Below the pieces are notes generated by a model. The model was not told where the DNA came from. It saw nothing but the letters and a program-made list of their open reading frames with translations, and did not search any database. Shown piece after piece: positions 53,945 to 63,795 of a stretch of 64,000 nucleotides of DNA. The position numbers were made by a program, and so were the translations under genes. This DNA is from Rhodosorus marinus (Eukaryota > Rhodophyta > Stylonematophyceae > Stylonematales > Stylonemataceae): the NCBI GenBank assembly GCA_029953675.1, contig JAMWBK010000010.1, positions 1,626,455-1,690,454 on the forward strand, in the 5' to 3' direction. How positions within the stretch are numbered: the first letter of the stretch is position 1; each line of letters begins with the position of its first letter.

Positions 53945-56900
53945 CTACCGACGTCTCATGCTACGTTCAAAAGAAAAAACAGGCACCAACGGATTTTCCA
54001 ACTGCTCCACGCGCAAAGCGCCTAATGCTATCTCTGCGTTACCTCGCCATAGTTGCCGGTTTATCTGCGATCTCACGTCTCTCAGCTCCTCCCTCCTGTG
54101 CAGTAGGTGTTTGCAGCTGTCGCGGAGGAACTCTTGTGCCATTTGCCCCGTACGCCCAAACGTCTCTATCGCTATCGGAATGAACTTATCATCCGGTTTC
54201 TCGATCACCATCGCTTCTTTCTAGTGAGCGATTTTCCACTTCTCCGCAGCTCTCGCCGCGTATCCGCTAGCATCTTGGCTCCGCCGCAAATATTTTCCCT
54301 GTAATGGTGACACTACCGTCACATCCAGCGCATACCTTTGTTTGGTCCTCGGATGCCTAGCAACGATATCAGGTCTCAGTCCGTAATTCTCGAAGTACCC
54401 CTCAGGTTCTTGCTCTACGTCCATGAAGTTCCATCGCCTTAGCCACCGTGTCAGCTCTCTGCAGATTTCGTCATGCCTACGTTGCCACAGTCCAGTTGAT
54501 GTTGGGTAGTGATGAAACCGTTGTACCCCAGTCCTTCCGTGTTTACTCCGGCAACTAGTGCATTTCTCCGTGGTCCGCAATCCCGGAATTGGCAGACCCA
54601 GCAGTTGTCGAACGTTTACCTGCATCTCAACCGCACTCAATTTTTTCGGTGTCAGCGTTGGTATTTCACGTAGCCACACTCCCGACCCGGATCCCGCGGC
54701 AGACCGTATTCGAGCTCGGTTTTCAGGGGAGATTCGTGGGTTGGTGACCAGCTTTTGGAATGCACAATGGTGTGCCTCTCGAGAGAGGGTTTGTTGTATT
54801 GAACCAATATTCCAAGCTGCAGTCTCGCCCGGTGCGCTTCGAAGACATGGTCCGAGCCTCCGTTGTATTGCTCGCGACGATGCACAGATCTGGTCCGCCA
54901 GCTGTGCAGTCGACCATCGTTGATCCATCGGCTCGTATGTGTCTGGTGAGCGTTCTGCCGTAACCTCCCGCTCTAGTTCAGTCAGGTATGGCCATTCATC
55001 TTCATTGTTCCGGAAGGTGTTTCTCCATGACGAGTAAAACGCGATGGGTTGGACGCGCTTTCGAGTAGCGAAACCCAAACCTCCCCAGCGGCAGGGCAGA
55101 GCGATTCGGTCCGAGATCAGCTCTGCGTACTCATCGTCCTCTACAGCTGTCGTAGCGAGGCCTCCGAATCGAATTTCCAGGTTATATCTGGTCATCACGT
55201 CGGCCTCGCGTGCCAGATTTCTTCCAAACTCGTATGCGAGGCATCGTAGCACATAGTCTAGTCGCGTTTCTGCACAGAACCTGAAGAGGGCATTTTGCGT
55301 CGTAAGCTCCGGTTGTGGGAGCTTGGCAATTTCCTCAAAGAGTTTCTCATGCTTATTTTGCAACCCCCGGCACTCCTGTTCGATATATTCTCGGCTGCCT
55401 ATCGCTATCGAGTGGATGGTGACTCCGTCTCTGGTGACTTGCACTCCAGGAATCTCATGGTTGACCACTCGCGTGGTAGTCAGTGTTCGCCCGTACACAG
55501 TGCACTTTCCGAGTTCCAGGCGTGCTCCAAGAGAGGGGAGCACAGTTTTTGCCCATGCCAGGGACGCCTTCACGGCTTGTAGCGACCCGACAATCGTGAT
55601 ATCGTCGTGGATAGCAACAATCGTTTCGTTGGGGAACTTGGCTCGCAACGCTCTTAGAAAGGGCGCCAGGGATAGTGCATGTAGCACCGACCCCAGTGGA
55701 TCTCCCTGTTGGACTCCTGTAGTTTCTTGGAGAGTCAGGCGAGAGGTGTCGGTTTCGTTCTGTCCAGGGGAACATCGCCAGCCACAGAGCGTCGGTGAGT
55801 CCGCGTTGTCGCTTCCATAGCCAAGTCTATTCACTGGTGCAAGCTCCGGCAAGTGTTCGTCCACCAGTTGCTTGGCAAGGCGTCGGTCGATGCGATTAAA
55901 GGCATTCTCAAGGTCTAGGCGAAGGACCACCGAATCGGGTTCGCATGACAAATGGGCCTGGATCGCGTGAAGTGAGCGTTCGCACCCGCCACTTACTCCG
56001 ATACCCAGTTGTAAGGGCACCAGGAGGAGCTCACGCACCCTGTCCATAACCGCGTGAAGAGTCCATTGCGTTGCTACCTTGCGCAAAACTTCTGGTACTC
56101 CGATAGGGCGAACTCTGGGATGCTCCTGCGGCACTGAACCCTTGTTAGGCTTCGTGAACGGCGGGAGTCGACTACTGCGAAGGGCGCGTGTCAGAGCCGG
56201 GGAAAATTTCTCAGGAGCGGTCGCCAGTTGTCGCAATACACGAATCAACGCCACTTGCGTCTGTTGAGTTGCACCTTGGAGGTGTTCCGATCGGAGACCG
56301 CTAGGACCTGGGCTCTTGCCCTGAGGAAGACGTACCACGATCGACATGAGGCCCTCGTCGGCCGCTTTTCTTGAATCCCACCGCCGCTTTAGTGTTTCGG
56401 TATTCAGAGCGAGCAAAGATTGCAGTGCGTGTGCAATCTCGTCTGGTAAGTCACCTTCCGCCGGGTTGGGAAAGAGCGCTTGTAGTTGTCTCCACGTAGC
56501 CGCGGTAAAAGGTGCCATTTCGGTGGCCTGTAGGCTCCGAGCTGCATCTGAAAGGCGGCCAAGGTGTGCTAGTTTCAGCGCTCGCTTGTGGCGCCCGAGA
56601 TGTTGGCGTCGAACCGCTTCAGCTCCTTGCGGTGCGGTAGTATGCGACAGCATAGACGCCTTGTCCTCTAGAGCACTCCAGACCGTAGAGAATTCTCCTT
56701 CAAGCACATGCGATACCTGAATGCCAACATCAAGTGCAGAGTGTCCAAGGACAAGACCTGGAAGTCCGACAAGAAGCAGGCTGGCGTTTGCTGGTGCGGT
56801 GCTGTCCATAGAGAGCTCTAATGCAGCACGGAAGAGGCAGCTCCATGTGTGAACCTGGGCGCGTGGCACAAATCGCCGTGTGGGAACCGGGCAGTGTGTA

Positions 56901-57034
56901 AGGCGCGTCCACTGCCTGCCTCCTTCCGTGACGTCGTCGACGAAGACGCTCCACCGCCTGATCCAGTCTTGACGATCCGAGAAGAATAGAGGCTCTTCGC
57001 GGCGTCGTTTGATTCCCCTACGTCTGCTCGGCAT
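53945..57034 (-). pseudogene. NL-B ORF2: reverse transcriptase and restriction-like endonuclease
   Basis: 937 codons from ATG 57034 to TAG at 54223-54221; the same frame then continues about 91 codons to 53945. Reverse transcriptase motifs are SPGPSGLRSEHLQG (about 241), RPIGVPEVLRK (about 309), VVLRLDLENAFNRID (Asp 374), TTGVQQGDPLGSVLH (about 438) and VAIHDDITIVG (Asp-Asp 477-478). LPCRWGGLGF follows. The C-terminus has a CTSCRSKHGR...H...H finger and a nuclease core RPDIVARHPR...ALDVTV (Asp 889, Asp 904). Other copies have Tyr at the TAG position (VAHYAEA at 63.6 kb), so TAG is a substitution or a read-through stop. The segment after it (IETFGRTGQMAQEFLRD) is conserved in other copies. Confidence 0.88.
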
Positions 57035-58470
57035 TATTGGGCTGGGTTTTCCTGGCTCTCCTGCGTGTCCATCGCGTGATGGTTGCCGTCAAGGGCAACC
57101 TGTGTCCCAGTGGTATCCTGTGGAGTCTCCACGGCTGCCGGAGTCATCTCAGTATCCGGTCCGGTGCCATCGGCGGCTACTCGCGAGCGCTTCTGTTGAG
57201 GTGGCTCCGGAAGGTTGCAGAGGAGCTCCGCATGGGGATTGTCCTCGTGTGCTGCGTTGTCAGGTACTTGGGAAGTCGCACTGGTCTCAACCGGGGCGTC
57301 AACTCTTCCACGGTCTGCCTGTACATCCCCTGGAAGGGACGAGGCTTCAGGGTCTGCGCTCGTGGCGGCGGCAGGCGCTGGGGGTTCCGCGCTCTCCCCG
57401 GGTACCGTTGGAGTACGTTGTGTGGCTTGGAGGGCTCCGAGTCTGCTCTCCAGGTACTCGTGTATCGCTGCGACTGTGTTGAACGGGAGTTGCCTTCTGC
57501 GAAGTCTCGCGCGGATCCGGATAGTCTGTTCAATCGCCCGTTTCAGGGTCTGAGCCCCGATATTCGCTGGGGCAATGAGCTGACGTTCATTATAGCCCAA
57601 CAGGTTGTCTGTATCCAGTGCCTGGCCCGTGTAGAGAGTCACTTGCCGATCGGGGTGTCTCTGGGTGAACGATCCGAAGATGCCCGTCCTGAAAACGCCC
57701 CGAGAGATGGCGCTTTGTAGAATCGGAATCGCGTCCGGATGGCAGAGTAAGCACGCATGGGAAGCGATGAAGTCCACGTGCGCCACATAAGAGCTCGGAA
57801 TCCCCAAGGCTCTGCAAAGGACCGTGGTGAAATCCGATGGGGCTACCTGGTCCATCCGTGGGGGTCTTACATTCCTCAGGGTCGCCAGTACCGGCTTGGT
57901 CTCAGGTCCCCAGGAGGACCCTCCCACAGTGGCGTGCAACTGTCGCAGCGCTGCCTGCTGGCTCTGTGGGTCCGGGCGCCCGGCTGGTCGGAGTTGAGCC
58001 TCTGATTCTCGAGCTGGAGTACTTTGGGCAGTCCTCTGAGCGTACGTTGGCCGTGTGCTGCTGGTACCGGCAACAGGGAAGGCCGTGGCATAGTCCAGTG
58101 AGGCAAGGACACCTGTCCCCTCCGCAAGTTGATTGATGATGGGTTCTGCCGCATGTTGATTGACCGCCGCCGTCCGCGGGTGCTGCTGCTGGGGTTGAGG
58201 CGGGGTCGTAGTGGCTCGTCCGTCTTGCCACATATGCGGTTTTTTGGCGAGCTCATTCAGACGTCCTGTCACTGATTGAAGTTCTTTTGAGCAGTTGATG
58301 CGGGAATAGAGGTTGAAGGCGGCCTGGTAGAAGTCGGCGATGTCCGACTGGCCGATTCCCAGCGCTTGGTAGCACTGGTCGTAGCTGTGCAGCTGGTGGA
58401 GAAAGGCGACAGCTGGGTCTGCTGTGGCCTGCTCCGTTGCAAGGTGTTCCCCTCTCTCCTTCCTGTGCTG
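57034..58470 (-). CDS. NL-B ORF1
   Basis: The frame ends TAA at 57036-57034, overlapping the ORF2 ATG (TAATG). It is open upstream past 58272 to at least 58470 (AFLHQLHSYDQCYQALGIG, YSRINCSKELQS) without an ATG, so the true start is unresolved. A 16-codon ORF from ATG 58540 ends at 58490 in another frame and contains a (CAG)6 run. Conserved blocks are VLATLRNVRPPR, GIPSSYVAHVDFIASHACLL, RTGIFGSFTQRHPDRQ and YNERQLIAPANI. The C-terminal third is Ala/Pro/Glu-rich with KRSRVAADG, a possible nuclear signal. By analogy with other non-LTR elements it may bind the element RNA. No CCHC knuckle or known domain was recognised. Confidence 0.75.
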   Translation of the reverse strand, partial: QHRKERGEHLATEQATADPAVAFLHQLHSYDQCYQALGIGQSDIADFYQAAFNLYSRINCSKELQSVTGRLNELAKKPHMWQDGRATTTPPQPQQQHPRTAAVNQHAAEPIINQLAEGTGVLASLDYATAFPVAGTSSTRPTYAQRTAQSTPARESEAQLRPAGRPDPQSQQAALRQLHATVGGSSWGPETKPVLATLRNVRPPRMDQVAPSDFTTVLCRALGIPSSYVAHVDFIASHACLLCHPDAIPILQSAISRGVFRTGIFGSFTQRHPDRQVTLYTGQALDTDNLLGYNERQLIAPANIGAQTLKRAIEQTIRIRARLRRRQLPFNTVAAIHEYLESRLGALQATQRTPTVPGESAEPPAPAAATSADPEASSLPGDVQADRGRVDAPVETSATSQVPDNAAHEDNPHAELLCNLPEPPQQKRSRVAADGTGPDTEMTPAAVETPQDTTGTQVALDGNHHAMDTQESQENPAQ

Positions 58471-58693
58471 CTCCCTTGTGCTGGTGCTGTTACTGCTGCT
58501 GCTGCTGCTGCTCTTGTAGCAGCTCTTTCGCCCTCTCCATTTCGCGGGTACCCGAGGTGTGTGGGCCCGCGATCACAAGAGGCTCGGGGTACGGCCCGCG
58601 TACCTCCTTCACAATCATACTTGTAACTTTTTATCACCTTTTTCCGTCGTTTTCCACAAACAAAGCCGTCCAAAACCCCAGACTAACGTAACG

Positions 58694-58942
58694 CAAACAC
58701 CCGAGTGCCAATTGGAATGGAGTATAACCCAGAAGGTTGTCTGGGTCCAGCGCCTGGCCAGTGTAAAGGCTTACTTGTCTATCGGCGTGTCGTTGTGTGA
58801 AGGATCCGAATATCCCAGTCCGGAAAACTCCTCGGGAGTTGGCACTTTGGAGAATCGGAATTGCGTCTGGATGGCACAGCAGGCAGGCATGGGAGGCAAT
58901 AAAGTCCACATGCACCACATAAGAGCTAAAAAAAAAAAAATA
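58694..58942 (-). mobile_element. NL-B ORF1 fragment
   Basis: The minus-strand frame includes SSYVVHVDFIASHACLLCHP, RTGIFGSFTQRHADRQ and LDPDNLLGY, matching NL-B ORF1. It lies directly beyond the 5' motif of the full NL-B copy and ends, on the plus strand, at an A13 run (58930-58942). Confidence 0.8.
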
Positions 58943-59057
58943 AACACTGCAAACCCTATGATTATTTAAATCGATCTGTCTCCTCTCCCTCTCATAGGAC
59001 ACCCACCCCCGGTTGTAAGTATTTTTAGGACAAACCCGGCCGTTGTGGTAGAAGCGT

Positions 59058-59204
59058 CACATGGGTACAAATCTGATTACACATTGTCGGTCGAGCGGAC
59101 AAGAGCATCACAAGGGTACAAATCCGATTACACGTTATCCGTCGAGCAGACAGCAGCATCACATGGCTACAAATCCGACTACACATTGTCCGTCGAGCGG
59201 ACTT
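59058..59204 (+). repeat. 51-base tandem repeat, about 3 copies
   Basis: Units start CACATGGGTACAAATC, CACAAGGGTACAAATC and CACATGGCTACAAATC, with GATTACAC and GTCGAGCGGAC cores. The period is 51, a multiple of three, so the frame stays open as a 17-residue repeat, but no gene context is evident. Confidence 0.75.
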
Positions 59205-59433
59205 GTTGTTTGTCCACTACCTAGTCAGTCAGTTAGCAAAGTCAGCTTCTCAGACCAGTTTTTCAGTTGGCCGGAGTCACGACCGGTTCAAGTCGGTCTC
59301 GGTAGACAGTGCCCTTGCATACCGTCAGCTCTTTATGTCGACGCATACTGGCAGCGGCAAAACCACGGCGCTCTCCTGCTGCGGGCAGATAACGACTAGT
59401 CTGGGGATTCGGGACTGCCAGGTCACCGTAGGT

Positions 59434-59655
59434 GGTGCGGCGGCTATCGTCGCAGCTGACTACGGTGACTGACTGACTAGGTCAGTCACTCACCGTGCAC
59501 AACCCCAGGCGTCTATGATACGCCCAGGCAACTATGCTTCTTCCGTTGCCTTGGTTCCCTCACCGCAATGCCCAATCGTTAAGGGCCACTCTCCTGACTG
59601 ACCACGCATTGCTCGTTCACGTCCGGAAGTGCTGGCCACCATATCAAGGGACCAA
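59434..59655 (+). repeat. Direct repeat DR, left copy
   Basis: From GTGCGGCGGCTATCGTCGCAGC to GGGACCAACC. It matches 63796-64000 almost fully apart from small indels: an extra GGTGACTGACTGAC and a few bases near 59586. Confidence 0.88.
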
Positions 59656-59808
59656 CCAGAAAACTTCAAAAATACATTTAACTTGGCCCGCGGCCACAAG
59701 AAAACGGAGGATATTATTGGTTCTCCTGCAACCTATATTTAGAAACTTTGCACTCGCATGCAATTGAACTTCGCTACTACCTGAGTTTGTAAAAGAGAAG
59801 AAACAACG

Positions 59809-60044
59809 ATGGTCAATCGATTCGGAGAGAGACTTGCTTACTCTTCTCGTATGCATTGGGACGAAAATATTCCGGAAGATTTTATTGATTCCAACTTACT
59901 GCAGGGTTTTATGGGGCAAATTCCGTTCGACGTTGGCCGCGTGATCCTCAGCACCATATTGGCTGGTGGTAGCAGCGAACTGCTCGATGTGAGGATTAAT
60001 TTTGAGCTTTACTGTCGTCCTTTATGTTTTGAAAACAGTTGCCA
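59809..60044 (+). CDS. Possible first exon of an unknown gene, interrupted by NL-C tail
   Basis: ATG 59809 opens a frame MVNRFGERLAYSSRMHWDEN...GRVILSTILAGGSSELLD, followed by a possible donor GTGAGG at 59990. The frame then runs into a minus-orientation NL-C tail (60045-60385). A possible acceptor CTCTTGCAG at about 60419 leads to open sequence, but two different frames are possible there. No family was recognised; the model is speculative. Confidence 0.3.
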
Positions 60045-60385
60045 ATTTAGGTGGACTTTACTGGACTGGACTTTACTAGCATAGCCTGAAGCGCTACGCG
60101 AGGCGTGAAGATGAACTAATAACTAGGGAGGGAAGTATGCAACCCCAGGCGCCGATGGCGCGCCTCGGAAAGCATGGCGGTGGACTTTACTAGCATAGCC
60201 TGAAGCGCTACGCACGGCGTGAAGATGAACTAAGAACTAGGGTGGGAAGCATGCAGCCCCAGGGGCAGATGACGCGCCTCGGAAAGCATGTGGCTGGAAT
60301 ATCGCCAAAGGGAGACACTTGAACGCCTCAAGAGCGCCAAGTATTCAGTAGGATGCTCAGCAAAGCATCTCCGCAACCACTCCAA
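60045..60385 (-). mobile_element. NL-C 3'-end insertion, minus, with repeated tail
   Basis: Two partial copies of the NL-C end in minus orientation: 60045-60175 and 60178-60385. Each starts on the plus strand with GGACTTTACT...AGCATAGCCTGAAGCGCTACGC. The right part encodes the C-terminal residues of ORF2. Confidence 0.82.
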
Positions 60386-60891
60386 ACCCATGATTTTTCT
60401 TGGGTTATTCCTCTTGCAGAGGCCGCCGGACTCGAAGATTTGGTCTTTATCAGCAAGGCAAAATTTCTGCCCACGTCATCATTGGGGAGAGCTACGAATT
60501 GGAGCTCCGTATTACGATAATTATTTCGCGAACACTCGGTCTCTCACTCATCAGTATTCAGCAAGGTCGTTCGAGAAGTCCTCCTGGAAGAGCTATTCAA
60601 GACCTACAGAATACAGTGCTTAATAATAATCGTAGTCCAGAGGATTCTAATTATCGGCTATTTTCGAGCGGTTCAGATGCTGTTCGATCGTACTAGACGC
60701 TGGTTCATATCCGTATCCAGCGTCATGTAACCGAGCAATGACAATCAGCAGGCATATACAGTGACAAACTATAAAGAGGAACTCCTCGAGGTTGGGAAAT
60801 TTCTAGGAAGACGGTGATGACATGAAAGCTATCAAATAAATATCGAATTCTTTTTATGTTTTACTGCCAGTTTACTGAGGAGCTCAAAACA
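60386..60891. other. Flank of the three-repeat gene; one hairpin
   Basis: Contains the uncertain downstream part of the putative 59809 gene and a hairpin GACGCTGG/CCAGCGTC at 60696-60724. The last 100 bases are the likely promoter region of the next gene. Confidence 0.4.
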
Positions 60892-63435
60892 ATGTTGAGG
60901 GGCGTGTTCACATGTGTTGTCTTCTTCGTGCTGGTCGTACGCGCCCAGCAGGATGAAGAATTATCTATTGAACCGGAGGGAGTATGGGAATACGTCTCGG
61001 AGATGAGTGGGGAGAACTGTCCGAACTCGATCATCATCGCTGATCGCCTTACGAGCAATTCTTCTCGTAGCTGGACATTCCCCCATAGAAGCTACCCACT
61101 CAGCTCCTTAAAATTCGGATCCGGTGGTTGTGTCGTCGATGACCCATCGACCTCTGCAGTGTCTATGCTGGATTCCGCGGTCAGCCAAGCAGATGCCAGC
61201 TAAGCAGATGCCATCTGAGCCGATCCGAATTCCGAAACCTCACCTGAACTAAGTACTAAAAGTCGTCTTTTCCCCTCCACACCAGAACGCTGCCGAGGTT
61301 CCCGGATTGATTACTAGCTTGGGGGAGCATCCTTGACGGCCAGTCGGATCCGAACTTCGCGGCGTTAGTCAAAACCGTCATGTCCTTGGAGCGCTCTGCA
61401 ACTTTCATCTTCGACCAGGACGTGACCTGCGCAAAAGAAGGGCTTGCGGCGACGGTGGACCCGGTCTGGCCCCACTCACCCGCGGAGCCGATTTCGAACC
61501 CGATCGGGTTTATCTTCAGAGGTAAGCAAACACCGTGAACTGAACAGCTATCTCGTCACGCGTCTTCTAAGAGCTACTTCGGCTTCTATATTAGGCTCGC
61601 CGGATGTCGAAGGCTTCACTTTCGAAGACGGCGTAAAGTACCTTAGCTACGTCATTCTGGACGCCGAAGGTCTAACTGAGAAGCTTTGTACATATTCTCA
61701 GTGGGCATGGGAGACGCCGCTGCCAGAGCCAATCGATTGGATGAATAAACCGCTCAATATGGAGGATCGGGGCGGCATCTACTACGCAGTAGCAGCTCTC
61801 AGCCCGAAAGGGTCGCTCTGCAACTGGGCCCGTAGCACCGAGTTTGACTATTCCAACACCGTAGTGGATTCTCCGGAGCTGTCCTTTGAATTTCCTTATC
61901 AAAACATCGGCCTGGCTAATAAAGCCAATGCGGGAGTCAAATTTAACTTTGAGAATTGCAAAGTAGAGGATCCGTCCTCTGCCACACTTATTGCAGTGAA
62001 TTCCAAGGTGAGTTCACTCTAGGCAAGCGTGCTTTCGCCTATCCCGGTCCTGACTCCATCTCAATGACTGCGCTCTCCATGACAGGATTCGAGTTCAGTT
62101 CCAGGATTGCCGGAAACCATGAGCAGAATTTGGACGTCTGTAGGTGAAGCGGATGCGAGTTTGCTCCGGGACATCATGGCCCTGGACAGGTCGAACGTTC
62201 TTTACTTCAACCAAGACGTAACTTGCGAGCCAGCGACGAACAATCCCGCATTCAGCGCCGAGGTTCGAAAGAACGGGCCATGGTCGCCTTACCACCAACT
62301 CTCCGACAAGCTCCTTCTGCTCTTTGTTGGTAAGGTTTTGACTAGAAATTATGCTGTTTCGCAGCTTTTTTGCTGCGACTTCTCTGCAACAATGCGTTTC
62401 TCTCTCGAAGCTCTGGTACCCTGTTTTCTGAACATCTGTTCTCTGCTTGTCACAGCTGATGAATCTTTGCCAGAATACAACGGTTTCTTGTGGGAGATTG
62501 GGATGAAGTATATTATCTACATAGAACTTGACGAGAGTGGATTCGTGAGGAGTATCTGCCCACAATACAAGTGGGGAGGATGGACGACTCCAGTTCCAAC
62601 CCCAACGCCGACTCCGGAGCCGACGCCGATCCCCCACGAGAAGTTGTCGATCAGCCCCGTAGGTGTCTGGAAAAAGTTGGAGGATATCTCCTTCCCCCCG
62701 GCGTTGTGTCCGGATCACGTCGCCCTCAACTCGGAGACTTCAAGTCTGCCGAACAGAGACTGGGGATTCGGCTACCATAACTACCCTCTCACATCGTTGA
62801 AATTCAAGGATTTCACTTGCGAAGGCGAGAATGATTTTCTCGGAGCGCTTACCTTCTTCGACTCAAAGGTGAGAGAGAAAATTTGTTTGTACTATGACAT
62901 AGAAGAAGCTACTCACGAACCCATCCAACCTTTGAACTACTTCGACTACAGAACGCACAGTATGTTGAGGGTCTGAAAGAATCGATCGAGTTTCTGGAGG
63001 GGCAGAGCAACGTCTCCGAGCTGATTCCCAGCGTAGTAGCTCTGAAGAGATCCGCGATCTTCATGGCCGCTCAGAACTTCACATGCATAGGAGGTCAAGC
63101 AGACTATGATCTTGGCTTCCAGGTGAACAACGAAGGTCCATACTCACCGAAACATGAGCTCTCGGACGTCGTTGGGTTTGTCTTCAGAGGTACGTCAACC
63201 TCGCTTCGATCTCTATTTATTTGTCTACCAAAATAGATATCTGATCAATTTCTCCTAATGCTCTGCAGCTGAGGAAGGGATGGCAAACGGCCACGGCTAC
63301 CAGTTCACTCCCGGTGTCGACTACTTGGCCTTCGGCATGATGGACCCTGCAACCGGAAGTGCGACACTGTTCTGTGGCTATGAGATCGACGAGAGACTAC
63401 CGACGCCTACTCCAACAGTCGCTCCGAAATTGTGA
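60892..63435 (+). CDS. Secreted protein with three tandem modules (7 exons)
   Basis: Exons are 60892-61179, 61286-61521, 61595-62007, 62086-62329, 62456-62868, 62952-63189 and 63269-63435, all with GT-AG ends and phases alternating 0 and 1. About 665 residues begin with a signal peptide (MLRGVFTCVVFFVLVVRA). Each module has block a (GVWxxxxxxSxxxCP, YPLxSLKF, ending in D/N-S-K/A), block b (a TCxxx stretch, then GPWSPxHxLSD) and block c (Y or F/Y-rich, ending in a Cys). Modules are joined by Pro/Thr linkers such as TPVPTPTPTPEPTP; the protein ends LPTPTPTVAPKL. Exon 2 needs one G fewer in the G5 run at 61321-61325. No known family; likely an extracellular or cell-wall protein. Confidence 0.75.
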
Positions 63436-63534
63436 GAAGAATCCGTGTCTGAATATGAAAGAGTTCAAGGCTAGACAGGAGGGATTGCGACATCTCCTTT
63501 GCGCAGGACTTATGTCGCACGTTCTACGTTACGG

Positions 63535-63551
63535 GTTACGTTAGTCTGGGG
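63535..63551 (+). repeat. GTTACGTTAGTCTGGGG motif copy
   Basis: The same 17 bases as at 36405. It lies next to the 3' end of the NL-B fragment that follows. Confidence 0.8.
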
Positions 63552-63553
63552 TT

Positions 63554-63795
63554 CCCGAATATCTATCATGTAATATAGTCCAGCTTGAGTTCTCCGCTTT
63601 CATTCCGTATCGCTTCCGCGTAGTGTGCCACCTTGCTATATTCCGCTTTCTTCGCCACATACCCACTCTTCCAGCTGCTCTCCCGCAACAGATGAAGTTG
63701 CAGTGGTGTCGTTACCATCACTTCCAACAGGTAAACATGCCCACTCGTTGGATGCCGTCCCACAATGTCAGGCCGGATCTCCGAATATCGGAAGA
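63554..63795 (-). pseudogene. NL-B endonuclease fragment
   Basis: The minus-strand frame contains IRPDIVGRHPTSGHVYLLEVMV, the restriction-like endonuclease core, then WKSGYVAKKAEYSKVAHYAEA and a stop at about 63566. It has Tyr where the full NL-B copy has TAG. Its start abuts the direct repeat at 63796. Confidence 0.8.

Larger units (their letters stand above)
53865..58693 (-). mobile_element. NL-B non-LTR retrotransposon, full length
   Basis: A minus-strand element. The 5' boundary is placed at GTTACGTTAGTCTGGGG (58676-58693), then leader, ORF1, ORF2 and a 3' tail (GCAGTAGGCAGCTGCCCAGTAAAGTTTACGGTTAC) ending near 53865. ORF1 and ORF2 overlap by TAATG. The only visible lesion in ORF2 is one in-frame TAG. 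The lack of APE and the presence of a C-terminal restriction-like endonuclease place it with the RLE-type (R2/CRE/NeSL-like) elements, but with two ORFs. Confidence 0.85.

Noticed and set aside
43615-58693. Apurinic (APE-type) endonuclease in the non-LTR elements
   Set aside because: No APE motifs are visible in ORF1 or in the N-terminal part of ORF2; the only nuclease core is C-terminal and restriction-like.
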